From Ctenosaura bakeri (taxonomy: Eukaryota > Chordata > Lepidosauria > Squamata > Iguanidae), in NCBI GenBank assembly GCA_948474755.1, contig CAOLHI010000615.1, positions 186,001 to 250,000 on the forward strand: a DNA stretch of 64,000 nt. The letters are read 5' to 3'. Shown in pieces: positions 1 through 13,611 of this stretch. Both the position numbers and the translations under genes were made by a program. Numbering within the stretch: position 1 is the first letter of the stretch; the number at the start of each line of letters is the position of its first letter. Below the pieces are notes generated by a model, which saw only the letters and a list, made by a program, of their open reading frames with translations, was not told the DNA's origin and ran no database searches.

Positions 1-57
1 TATTGAATAGAACTAAATTTAATATCAAAAATATGATACCGTGACATATTGTTTCAG

Positions 58-174
58 GCAGTAATATGGCAAAAGACCAGAGTATTGGATCACAAAATGG
101 CTTTCATGGCAGTAGTGGGAGCTGCTGTTGTGGGTAGCATGGTACCTTTTCAACAACATTGTGAAGATCCTGAG
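58..174 (+). CDS. PMS1: PMS1 coding exon (AVIWQK segment)
   Basis: This is a 39-codon exon in phase 0. It follows an acceptor ending in CAG at 55-57 and is followed by a consensus GTAAGT donor at 175. The translation starts [16 protein letters not shown] and ends in FQQHCEDPE, matching the N-terminal MutL domain of vertebrate PMS1 downstream of the ATPase motifs. Confidence 0.95.
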
Positions 175-3100
175 GTAAGTTTCTAATCATATATATGTTC
201 CCGGCCATTTGTTATGCCAGTGCTACAACAAATTTCTGCATTCTGAAGTTTAAAGATAACACAGATATAAAATTGAGGCCACACCTATATTGAGGTGCTG
301 TTACAAGAAATTTCTTTCTTTCTTTCCCTTTTGCTACATGCAGTTTGTTTCAGTGATTAAAAACACACAAAGAAAATTCATAGATGCAGTATTATTTAGA
401 TCTAGTGTAAAATCATTTAAAGCTCCCCACTCCATGAGTGAGTATATTATAGAATTCACTGCAGAGTTTACTTATACCCTACCATTTCACAGAATATATT
501 CCTGCAATAATCATGCAATGTGGGAAGGTGTCGTTTGTTACCTGTAGACTGCATTCCTAAACACACATCTTGAAAGGCTCGCAGCCTTGACAGAGTTGTA
601 TGTGTTGGTGGAACAGACAATAATCCTTTGCCTGGAGATCTCAAATTCCTGGAGGGAACGTACCAAACAAGCCAAGCTGCAAGGTACTGGGGGAGGTTAA
701 AACACAAAGCTTTAAAAATCCAGGACCAAAAGTTTGAAACAGGCCCTGGCCTGAACTGGTAGCCAGTGAAGCAATCTACGGGGAGAAGAAACAGGTTAAT
801 ATTTCGGCAGATTTAAAACAACCCAGACAGCAGGAAGGCAATCCTGCCAGTAAGCTGTTAGAATAATCCAGGCAAGGGATAACCAAGGCCTGGAGAAGCA
901 GATGGGCAGTCTCAACAGTCAGATCCTATGGATGTTCAAAAGATGGAAGTTGCATGCCTTTGCTGTAGCCCTGATAAAGAGGCGTAGAAATAGGCAGACT
1001 CCAAGGCAGGACTCCAAAGATCCTGGCAATGAAGACAGGAGCCACTATGCAACCCTGTAAATCCAGTGGAGGACGTGAGAGAGGGGCTGCTGGGTGATCA
1101 GGCTGAGACACCAAGATCTCTGTTTTGTCCATATTCAGCTTAAGATGGTGAACACATTTATCATATTCTTCCTTGAAAGAGCTTAGAGCAGTGTTTATAT
1201 CTGATAAGCATCTGTTGATGTAGGTTTGGCTGGGAGATAGTGACACGTAGGGCCAGGAGTAACCCTGACTGCTTTGGAACAGATGGTTCGTAGCACTACT
1301 CCCCCAGAAGGCATTTATGCAGTTTAGTAGTCTCTTCCTTCCCAATGGTTTTGTGGTAAGGAAAAAAAATATGCAAGGAGTAGGGAAACTGGAGGGTTAC
1401 AAGCAGATAAGGAATTCATCTGAAACCCCTGCAAAATTTTGTAATTGTGGAAGTGCAATTGCACAGTTAAAACTGCCTCTAGATGCATTCCTCCAATCCT
1501 AAATGGTATGTGAATCTTGATTTTCTACATTCCTATCCAGTGTTTTATCATACTGCTTGACAATCTCGATAATCTGATTTTATTTCAGAATAGGTATTGT
1601 AGAAGTGTGCTAAATGCAATTAACATCTGCAGTCATTTCTGCTTTCTAATCTGAATGTTGAATTGTCACGAAAATCATTGTTTCTATGGCTATTTTATCT
1701 TTTCATTAATTACACTTGTAGGTTCTTCTCAGTGGCTTCCTTCCAAAGCCTGATTCAGACAGTTGTTTGACAGGTCATCCAAATTCAGAAAGAAGCTTCA
1801 TTTTTGTAAACAATCGGCCAGTGTATCAAAAGGAAATTCTTAAGGTACTTCCTGCTCACCCATTTTCAAGGACTTATACAGTATTGGCTAAGATACAAAG
1901 AACTGTATTAGTAGTTCCTTGTAGTCAGTAGGATTTTGAACTTTGCATAGATGAGCACCAAACAGTACCGTAGATATTGACACTTTGCACTGAAGAATCA
2001 AGTAGAGATTGTAACTCCTAACAGTATTTAGGTTCGTGGAATTAGCTGCATGACTTTGGATCTTGTGGTGATTTTTCTTTTCTTTACATTTTGAAATTGA
2101 AAGGTCTCACTTCTGAAATAATTTTGAAATCTAGTAAATTCTACAAGATTACTAATGAGAAATTAATTGATGGATTTATTGCCTTTCTTGTATGCTTATA
2201 ACTGTAGTGCGTGGTGTCACAAACTGAAGAATTTTTGAAAAAAATTAACATTCTTGACTGTCATATCCATTTGTGGTATTGAATAGAAGGCAATAATTGT
2301 AAACAGAAAGCTTGCTACACCATGGTAGCATTTGGCATTGTTGCTAACAACTTTTTCCTACCCCTACCCCCCCCCCAAATCATGTATCTTGGATCACAGT
2401 GAAGGCTGGCATCTTCCTGTTAGGAAAATGGTTCTCCCCTTCAAGATATAGTAGCATAATTCTTGCTGTGCGCATGCACAGAACAAGTGTGGGGATTGTC
2501 TTGCCCTCCAGATATTGTTGAATTGCAACACCCATCAGCCTCAGCCAGCATAGTCAGCATGGAAGAATTCAATTGAATAACAGCTGGAAGTCCATGCAGT
2601 TTCCACTCCTAGTTGATTAAATACCTGATTATATATCTCACATTGTAGTTACTTATTCCAGTCTAGAAAGTAACTTTTCAACTTTGTCCTTCTATTTCTA
2701 GCTGGTTCAACAGTACTATAAACTGAAATTGCACACAGATTCTAATCGTTTGTATCCTGTTTTCTTAATCAATATTACTATTCCTCCATCTGCTGTGGAT
2801 GTCAATTTAACACCGGATAAGTCCCAAGTATTGCTGCATAATCAGGTATGATAAACAGGGAGATAGATACAAAGCTATAGATATAAATTTACAAATATTT
2901 AAATTGAATAGTGTGTATTTTACTTCTGTGATGGTAGTGAAATGTATTAGATCATTTAAAATAATATTTCTCGAATGTACTGTCCTTTTAAGTATGATTT
3001 GCACTTTAAAATGAGCTGAATCACACCTACTTGTTGTGGATTTTGGCTTGAGTTAATTGTGCTGTAGTAGCAAACATTCCTTATTTATTGTAGTACTTCT

Positions 3101-6100
3101 TTTCTTTTCGTAAAGGAGTCTATCTGCCTTGCTGTTGAAGATATCTTGACTTCACTGTATGGACCTCTGACTGGGGCCACTTCTTGTGAAAGTAGTAAGA
3201 CAGATACTATTTTAGAAGACTCTTTAATTAATGAAACAGAACAAAGAACTGAGCATGCTAGTGAAATTGAATCCTGCAGAAATATAAATCAACAAGCATG
3301 TACATCATTGTTTTCATCTAGTAGTGATGGGGAGAATATTGAAACAGAAAAAGAGCTCCATTTGAATAATCAAACACTATGTAATAATCAATCTCAAGGT
3401 TTTCCTACCAAAATAGATACATCTGGCATCATGAGAGGTGGATATGATAGCTCTCAGGATGCCACACTGAATAATTTATTATATGAAGACCAACAGAGCA
3501 AATCTAAAGGAATATTTTGCCAAGACAGCAGTACCTTAATGGACACTTCTTTTAAAAACAGCATTGGGGATTATCTGAGAAATGACCTTTTCCGGGGAAC
3601 AGAAAAAAGAGAGGGAGTCATCATTCCAAAAAATCCTTCTGAAGTTACTGCTGATCAGTGGAGTCTGGGGAATGCATTCAAAAATTCTAGAGGAGAAAAC
3701 CTGGAGCCTGTTCAGATTTTAATTCCTGAAAGAGAAGGAGTGAAACCTCAAAACAAAAATGATGGAGAAGACCAACAAAATCTTCAGGCAGAAGATAATA
3801 ACCAAGCCATTAAAAAACCAAATATGGTAAATGATAAAGTGGGACAAATTACAGCTTATGATATAATTAGCAGTCAGATAATAAAGAAACCAATGTCAGC
3901 ATTTGCCTTTTTTACTCAAGACTATCGCTCTAGATTGTTGGATGAAAATACCAAAGCAAGTGCAGAAGAACTAATGTTGAAAATGGATGAAATGTGGAAA
4001 ATTTTGAATGAAGAAGAGAAAAAGAAGTAAGTTTGCAGGCTTTACTGAGTTTCAATCCTGTGTGATTTATATTGCTCAAAATTAAATTGTATTTTTATTA
4101 ATATCAAAAACAGGACAGGAAATGCTTTTGGTTTAATGGTTGAAACATGTTGCATAGAAATTTTATAGCTAATTATATAGTGTTTTCTGATTTATAATGC
4201 CGAGTATCGCTCTGCTTTTCCCTTTACACTTTTCAATGCTATATGTTGGGAATGTCTGTGAAATAGATTTACCATCTTTCCAGCATGTAAATGTACATCT
4301 TCTTGTACACAGCTGCTTGCATTTAGCCCATCCTGTGTATTTTGTATTTAACTTTTACTGTACAGAGACTTTACACATAGATAGGCTGTTCTCTTTGTAG
4401 ACGATAGGTCTGTAACAGGGCATCTGTGGGAAGCTAGGGAGCTGCATTAGCTCCTCAGGACACTGGCAGGCCATACCCCCTGCTCCCCTGAAAAAAGAAG
4501 TCAAAACATTTTTTTTGTCCCCAAATGTCATCTGAGAAGGTCAGGGATCATTTTCACCATGTTTTTAGACACCCCTCTCCTGGGGCTAAAATTCCCTGGA
4601 GGAATGTGACAAAAATGCCCCTCACACTGCCAGACAGCATTTAGGGGCAAAACATTTTTTGTAAAAAAGAAAATTGGACCTCTGGGGGATCGCATATGGA
4701 CCATGGGCTGCTCTTTGTGCCCTCACGCTTTAGAATAAAGACTCTAACCTTTCTCCTGGGTCAGATCCAGAAATTAGTTTCCATAGCAAGAAGCTTGCAA
4801 CATTTCCTGGTTAGCTGTGGGAATTGTTTCCCTGAGAAGAGTGCAGTGTGCATTACAGAAAGTTAGATGTGGGAACTCAGACGACTGCTTGGTCCAGGAA
4901 GGGGTCACCATACATTAAATCACATGTGCAGAAGTTTCTGAAAGGGTTTTCACTTATTTCACTAGCACAGCACTCTCCAGTGCTCAAAGTAGCCGCTGGA
5001 TGACAAAGCAAGCATTTACTGTAGCAGGTGAGATGGTGGAGGTGGGAAGGCTTTTGTACCTTAAGTTGGACCCTCTCCCTTAAGAGAATGGTAGAAGTAT
5101 TAAGAGGAGGGAAGGGTGGGAAAGTGAAACATTTCTCAGCTTGATCCCTGGCCTCACTAACCTGGCCACTAGCCTGTGGCTGCCTTTGCTGTGACTGTGA
5201 AAGTTGCAGCCTTGGCAGCTTCCTGAGAAATTAGGGGTCTGAGCTAAACCATAAAGTCTGAGTGGAAAGCCTGATCCATTACAACGGGGGAGAATTGATC
5301 TTGTGTCATCAGAGTATTCACAGATAGAGATGACTAGTCCACAACTTCTTCTGTGGTCCCATTTCAACCTTTTGGCTGATCTGTAGCTTCCCTTCACCAG
5401 GCATGGAAGAATTGGAGAGGAGAGCAAATGTTGGTCTCCAGACATTTTAGGGCCATACTCCTCAGTGTGAGACAAGTGAGCCACACGCACACACTCACAT
5501 GATGTGGAACAAAGAGAGAACAACATGGCCTGATGGAACAGTGGGCAGCAACCAGACTGACCTTCACAGGGACTGTTCTTATTAGAGACCTTAAAGATCT
5601 CTATCATTCATACATATTCAGGTGAGAGGGAAGAGCACTCTCTTCACTGTTAGGGAATAAATGCATTTCAGTTCAGGCTAGGGTTGAGGATTTTAGTTCA
5701 GTCTTTTTTGCTGACAGACAAATTGTAAATGCGTGTATTCAGAGAGAAGACTCATCAACTTCAAGGCAGCTTGGTCCTTGTTCATTATGGTGAAGATAGC
5801 CATAACTTAATATCTTTATTCTGGAAACAGCTGACCAGATACTGTGCCATAGAGAGGCAAACCACTATTTTGCAACTTATTTGGTAAAATGCTGTAATTT
5901 CATCTTTACTTGCTGAAGTATCAGATTGCAGAAATTTAATGTGGATATTTTTCTTTGAGGTAGGAAATAGCCCTACACTTCTTAGTTAAATATTGTCACC
6001 AGGGGAGGCATTTTTTTTCTTTTGTCAATTGCCTTTTATGGCAGCCTAAGACCTTCATATTGTGAAGCAACTGTGGCTTCCATTCACTCTCCATTCCTAA

Positions 6101-9100
6101 AGTAGGGTTTTCTGACACTTGGATAAAACAACTCTGGTGTTTATAGAAGTTGCTGCCAGACAATTACAGGTATACTTCAGTTAATGAAATAGATGTGTTC
6201 TTAGGCATGACTTCTTTAACATAAAAATTGTAGCAAAGGCGGGGGTAGCTTCATACATCAGAGAAAAGAGAAGTCCAACGTGTCTGAGCAAACTTTGTTG
6301 GTGGCAGTTGGTGAGGGAAACTTTTCTGCTCTCACCTGTTCTCTCTGTTTTGCTGTTCATAAGTGCTCAGTTAAGGATTCTGGAGGCAACTGCTGTTTAC
6401 TTTCCTTGTTGCAGGCAGACAGTCACAGCAGTAGGATTGGCTAGAGGGGAATCCCATTATTTCCAAGTTCATATTTTATTGATTATTTCAGCAGTCATGC
6501 TGTTGCAATCCAAAACCAAATTTCTTTGTGACTCTAGAGGAAGAAAATAAGGACTGGACAAGCCCCTCTCCCCGCAAAAAGACAAGGTTGTAAAAAGGAT
6601 TACCTTTCCCAGGGGCTTTGTTAACTGAGTTATATGTATGTACTGTATTTATTCTCTTCACAGTTGTTTTTATATATGCATTCGTAAACATCAGAATGGT
6701 TCGGGTGATTTGCATAAACAAGAACTCTAGTAATTGAATTTTTTTGTCAGTAAACCAGCCAACCCTCTGCTATTTTAAAGATAATGGTTATAGGTCAGAG
6801 CAATGCTACTACAGAGGTTGGGGTTTTTTTTTCTTTCCCCCAGACCATGGCTATTCTAATACTTAACCCTTTTTCTGCTGGTATCAAGTTCTCCATCAAG
6901 TAGTTTTTGATCTTGGTGGTTCACTAATAGTTTTGATACTGATCCAAGCAGAAGCCAGCTTAAGTGAACACTGTGATGTACACGCAATTATGCTACATTT
7001 TGACCTCCTTATTCTAATAATAACCATACATAGCAAGAACCAGCAAGGTTTTGGGGTCTGTATTAATTGGTGGTCAAAGTTTGATGGTCTTTGAAAACTC
7101 AGACAATGATGCAGTCAAAATGTTTTGCTTTCCCAAAGAAGAAAAGACCTTCCCAAGGAGAGATAAGACATTGTTTGCAGTGTGGAGCACAGATTGACCT
7201 TTAGAGGGTGAAGAGAGATAAATAAGTCAGCAACCCTTGAGGAGGGATAGAGATAGGAAACTAGGAAAAGGAAAGAGGGAGCTGTTTTGTTTAAACCAGT
7301 CAGCTTTTGTGGACACTGGAATCCCTGTTTGGTAGTAGTGGGAGTAACGAGAATGAAATGTAGTGGGAAGTTAGACAGGTTGCTTTTATCATTCATATTG
7401 CCAGAATTCTTGTTAAATGTGGAAAACTGTCATTTATGTGAAAGAAAACTACAGTGTTTTAAATGCAATAGGAAAAGAATAGTGGATTAAAACCAATGTT
7501 TCACTTATGATTGCCACAGAATTTTAATCACCTCCTTTCCATAGCCCCCCATACCAAACAGTGGCAGCTGGTGGCTCACAGGTCAGTTGGACAGTGAATC
7601 TCCTCTGGGTTTCAGTCTGAATTTTAAAGCAGCTCTCAAGTTACTGAACATACAGGTCTGCAGAGCTTTGGATTAATTCTCAGAGTAGTTTCATGATACA
7701 TACATGGAAGCCATCAACTACCACTAGCAGGTTTGTTCCAGGGGGTTTCCTTGCCCCTTCAGACCTGGAGACACAGAATTCTACTATATTCTTATGTTCT
7801 GTCAGGGGAAGGCTACCAGTGCCACCCACCAAATAGTTTCTCATCAGGGGTTCTGTATGTAGGTCCTTATTCAACCCTTTTGTGATAGAACCGTTTCCAG
7901 TTTTCATATGTTCTGTCTTTGCTTGGTTCCCCATCCTCATATCCTGTTTTTCTGTGTAAGATATGAAGAAAAAGCTGCTAGAGACCTGGTTCGATACAAA
8001 AAGCAAAGCAGAAAAGCTATGGATCAAAGCATGAAGAGATCGGCAGCAGAAAAGAGAAAAAATGTAAGGCCAGACTGAAAGACTGTTTGCTCAATCAGCC
8101 AAAACTTGACAAACTTTTTCATTCTCAAATGGAAAAGAAACACAATCATTGCCAAGCCATAAAAACTGTGCAAGTGCCCTTCTCTATGGATTCATTCAAA
8201 CAGAAACTGCACCTGCTTGAACAGAATAAATCTGATAAAGATGAACCTTGCCTAATTCATCTTCTGAATTTTCCGGATGCATGGATAATTGCCTCTGAGA
8301 AAAAAATAGTGATGTTGAATCCATATAGAATAGAAGAAGCCCTTCTGTTTAAAAAACTTCTGGAAAATCATAAACTTCCAATACAAAAGCTGGAGAAACC
8401 AGTTTTATTAACTGACAGGTAAAGTTATCTGAAAGTAAAGGAATTGTCTGAGTAGGTCCTCTTAAAGAAAGAAATCATATATTTTGTCTTGATAATCATT
8501 TAATATACAGAATTCTGTGATTTATACCTTTGAGTACATGAAACAAAGCCTATGCCCACAACATAGTGTTGTTATGGATCTACAAATATATATATATAAT
8601 TCTGTGCCATACATTATTTTATACAGTGCCATTGCTGTAACTTTAAATTTGTCATAGATAGGAGATGATTAATAGTAAAGGGCAGTACTGTTTACTGTCA
8701 GGACTTCTGTTCATATTTAAACAGATCTTAACTTAGATGGTATTGTGGGGGAGGGGCTTGCATATTGATATGGCTGCTGGATAGATTCCGTGAATGCTTT
8801 AGGTATTTTATAGGGATAAGACCTGGTTTATCTTTGCCTTTTTGAATTCATTAGCTTAGTATTGCAAAATGTCAGCCTTCCACATTTGCAGGTTTCACTT
8901 TCATGGATTTGATTATTCATGGATTATTTGCTGTCAGCTCTGCTGCCTCCCTATGCCATTTTTAATAGGGACTGCAAGCCTCATGAGACTGAGAAACTGC
9001 AAACGGGGCTAGTAAATCCCTATTACAAATGGTGTGAGGCAGCAGTTGAGGTGACAGTGATCCCCACCAGTCACCCACTTCTGCCTTGTGAAAGAACCCT

Positions 9101-12100
9101 GATGCCTCAAAGGAATCCACAGTGAGTTGAATATGGTGATGATACTTTTTTGTGTGTTAAATATGGTTTGGGAGGGCCTAGAGTTATTCATGATTTTTCC
9201 ACTTTCACAGGGGTCCTGTGCCCCTAACCCTAGTGAATATGGAGGGATGACCGTACTTTTCCTTGTATTCTGTGTCCACATATAACAAGCATTTTTTATT
9301 TAATTTCTCTGTATTATAAACTATTACAGGAGTTCTCTGGCATATAATCTGGTATTTTCTGGCATGTTGACTATGTTTATTTGATTTGTTTTTAAAGTTT
9401 TTATCTATCACTATTTCCTTAAAAGACATTTTACAAAAATTTTGTAAAAAAAATATAAAAAATCATCTTAACTGCTAACTAAGGCTGAAAAGAGGTATCA
9501 CTAAGAATTACCTCCATGTGACATGTTTCTACTACCTGATAAATTACAAGACAGGCCAGTAGAACGTAGGGAAAGGTCCATGGTTATCATGGCGCCATAA
9601 AGATCTGAGATGAACCTGACAGAAAAATCCAGTGCAAGTATTGTTGCAACAACACCAGGCACAATACCACCTCTGTTAGGTCAATCAGAAAATCTTTTAA
9701 ATAGCAGAGTAGAATTTCTGATTCCAGAAGGATCATTGGATTCATTTGTTGGAACAAAGCAAGGAGTCTGGTAGTATCTTAATTTATCATTGTCTAAGCT
9801 TCTACAGGGTTAAACCCACTCCAGAAATGCATCCCTAGCTGAAAAAACTTAAGTTGTTAATCTTTGAATTGTCACCAAAATACAAATTCTTCCCAGTGTG
9901 TGTTCATTCAAAAACTGAATTTGTGGTACTTGGCAAAAGTAAGTTCACTTCCCTGCATGCCTGATCATTTCAAGGTCCTGTTCACTGCTGTATCAGTTGG
10001 GATGTCCCCCTCCAACTGAGCATCAGTTTCATGAAATTGACAGCATTTTTCTGCAGGCCAATATATATATAAGGCACAATTTAAAAGACACCACTAGTTC
10101 TCAGGAGACTTGGCACATTGTTAAGGAACATGGCTCAACAGTAGCTTCAACTAAACCAAATGGCAATAATGGTGTATTCAGATACCTGCAAATGTTTTAG
10201 TATAGGAGTGGGCAAAACACAGGGCTCATTCAACCCCTCTAACACCAGGCTGAACTTCCTGCAGTGTTGTCTTCTGCCACTGTACCACTGAGATATGGTG
10301 GAAGACAACCAAAACTCTTGTCACAAGCTCAACGTCACCTTCCAATCTCAGCTTGTGTCTTGTTTGCATCTTAGTTTCTCATTCCTGCCTCTTCACTTGA
10401 TTCTTTTATAACTTCTTTTCTACTTCCTTCCTTCTTCTTTGAGCAACATAGAGAATGGAGTGCCATTGCATTGGATTTCAGTGGCAAAACCAGTGCTGGA
10501 AGCAGTGCTATCCCCATGAATTCCAGGGGATCTAGTGTATTCCTCTGGCTCTGGGAATGTCCCCATCCCCATTTGAGTAATATCCCAGCCTTTAACAGCA
10601 GCAATAGCAGCACTAAAGAGGCCACAAGTACACTAAGTGTGTATGTGTAGGTATATGTACCTTTAAGTCACCTGTCAAATCACCAGGTAGAAGAATTTGA
10701 AGGCTTGCCTGCCTTCCTGATTTAATAAACTATGATCAGAATCCTGTTGCTATCATATGTATATTTAAGTTCCTCTATAGATGTTGTTGTGAATTTTTGA
10801 TGGAGAATGTCTGTCTTCAGTTCAGGACTGGGGACTTGTGCATGCTTTGCCATTGTTGGGATGGATGGGCCTATTTCTTTGATAGTAAATTCAGTTATAC
10901 ATCCAGGTGTATATACAGTTGCACAACTTTGAGATTCAACGCAATGGTTGTGTAGTGTAATCTGGGCATAAGTTCATATTTGGAAATTTCCATAAGACCC
11001 TGCCCTGTTTCATTAAACTAAGAATGTTACAAGAGAGCTGGCTCTCTGAGTTTGGATGCTACCTGTTGGTTCTGGAAAAAAAATACAAAGCACAAATTAA
11101 AAAATTGATGGAGAGATAAATTTAACACAGTCATAGACACCTCTGTGCATCTGTGAAGGCTAATGGCTCACCATAATTACTACATGTCACATTACTGAAA
11201 TGCCTCTTTTCAGTTCTCTTTAGCTCTGTTTTATACTGCAACAGAATTTTTACTTCTGCTCATCATCAATTTCATTTGAATCCATTGAGGGAACATAGAA
11301 TTCCACATCCAATTGATTGCTTTCTGTTGTAATAACTGTTCTTTTCTGAGTATGGGAGAGGAAAGACCAGGAAGAAAACAGACACCATACATAACAGACC
11401 AGTTAGTATTATTTTTCTGTTGAGTCTCAAACCAGAAGAATTGGGCCTCCAGCTGCAATGATGATGAGTGGACAGCAATTGCAGTGACTTGCTGTGTCAC
11501 TCAGGACAAAAGATGGCTGGAGAGGAGAGTACTATCCACGTGTGGCTCTCTGTACAGAACATTCCTATTACCTAGAGAGAGTGCCCTCCAGACAGCTGGC
11601 ATTGTGTGTAGGTAGCAAGCTTTTGTACACTCTCATAAATTTATAAAACAACTAGAAGGATTTGTATAACTAATTCTAAAGCTCTTTTGACACCTACAAT
11701 ATGGTTACAGACACTGTCAATTTAAAAAATACTACTTTCCCTTTCTCTTCTTTGAGGTGGTGTCTAACTTTAATTTTCAGTCTTCTCAGTGGGTCTCAGT
11801 ATATGGACATTCTTTGCAACATGCCCAAGGAAAGTGTTCGATTTGATGGCTCATCCTATTTGTTGGATTCAAGACTTCTAGCAAATGGATTTAAGATAAA
11901 GATAGTACCAGGTATGATGATATGACTTCATATTTTCGTTTTGACACTGAACCTTCAGTTATTGATGTTTGCCTCTTTTTCTCATTATAATAGGATGTCG
12001 ATTGTGCTTGTAGTTCTTTGGAAGTATGTGAAAGAAAATGAATTGTTTTATATGTTAGGTTTACATAATGAGTAGTAATGGTGGTGGTCTTATGATGCTT

Positions 12101-13572
12101 TCATATTGAGATTTCTTAGTTTTTGGAAAATAATTGCTCTCCTGTTTTTAAGTGAATCTCTTCAGTTGTGTGAGTTGAGCAGTCAGGAGACAAGAAGGTA
12201 TCATGTGCGATCCTGATGTACCCTATTTGCTGGGGTATAAGACTCACTTTTTTCCTGAAAAATGCTGTTTGAAAATAGGGTGCATCGTATACACCAGTGT
12301 ATCTTATCTACTGGCAAATAGTATTTGCTGATGTATAAATGGGGTGGGTCTTATATGCTGGGAAATACGGTATGTGGTCCACCCAAGATTAGCACATAAT
12401 TCATGTACTCATTTAAATGTTTCAGGAATATAATATTAAATAAATAAAGAGTCCTGTATGCTGTATAATTAGTTTTCCTCACAGGAATTCCAGAAACATG
12501 AACAAAAGAATTCATTTGTATATTTAAAGTTCTTTACTGTTATGCTTACTTCCCCAAGTCAAATTTCTTTTTAAGCACCTTAGTTTTAGATGTCTTATTT
12601 TCTGTCTTGTCTAATTTTTTATCTTACCTAAATATAGAAAATGAATTCTCCTTACTGATGACTTATGTAGCATACAGTGAAAATATTTCATAAGAAATGA
12701 AACAATATAGTTTCATTTTACCTATGGCAACTCTGCACCTGAACTCAAACCAAGGTATAGAATAGACTCGGATAGTACATTGTATTGCAACAGTATTTCA
12801 AATTTACATAGAAGCCAAACAGAAAAGAGACTTAGCTGTGCTGGATAGTGGATTTATTGATATTTTAAACAGGATGTTAGATTGAGGAACAGTTTTCATG
12901 TCCCTTGGGAACTAATGTTGCAAAAAAGAAAAAAATGCATAAATGAACTAACTATTCAGTGTAATAAATGCTCTGAAAATACTAGAATTTTGGTTTGTAC
13001 GTTGTTGAACTTAACCTATGAAATTCATTGTCCTGGACTGGTATCATAGCTACTAAGATGAGTGACTATGACATGGTTTCTCAAATTTATAAAGAATAAG
13101 TACAACTACTGGATATGATAGCCAGGAAGGGAACTTCCGTATGTAAAGGATGTAGGCTTCTGATGGCCCTATACTCAATACAAACAGCCTATGGTTGTCA
13201 TCATATACTCTTTACTCAATACTGTTTGGTAGAGTTGGTAGGTTACAGGTAACTGATTTGACCCGTATAAAAGACCACACCTCAGTGTAGTCGAACAAAA
13301 TAGGTTCTTATTCACTTTTGTTTCCCCCATACTGATTGAGCCAGAATTCTCTGCCCAGTCCCCCACAACTCCATCTTATGTGACTGCTATAACTGTTAGG
13401 CTTAAAGTCACTAGATTAGATTTATGTTAATTTCATGATACCATGTGATACATTTCTCAGTTCAATATTTTAACAAAAAAGACACAAAGGGTTACTTTTT
13501 TCCTTTTCAGTTTATTTTCATTTAATTTATGTACATGAACTAATAGTGGTGTTTCATCAATTGTAACCAACC

Positions 13573-13611
<39 letters not shown>

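Noticed and set aside
3146..4030. The open stretch in the large PMS1 exon as a stand-alone gene ending at TAA 4028
   Set aside because: The TAA lies beyond the GTAAGT donor at 4027. The reading frame continues by splicing into the next exon.
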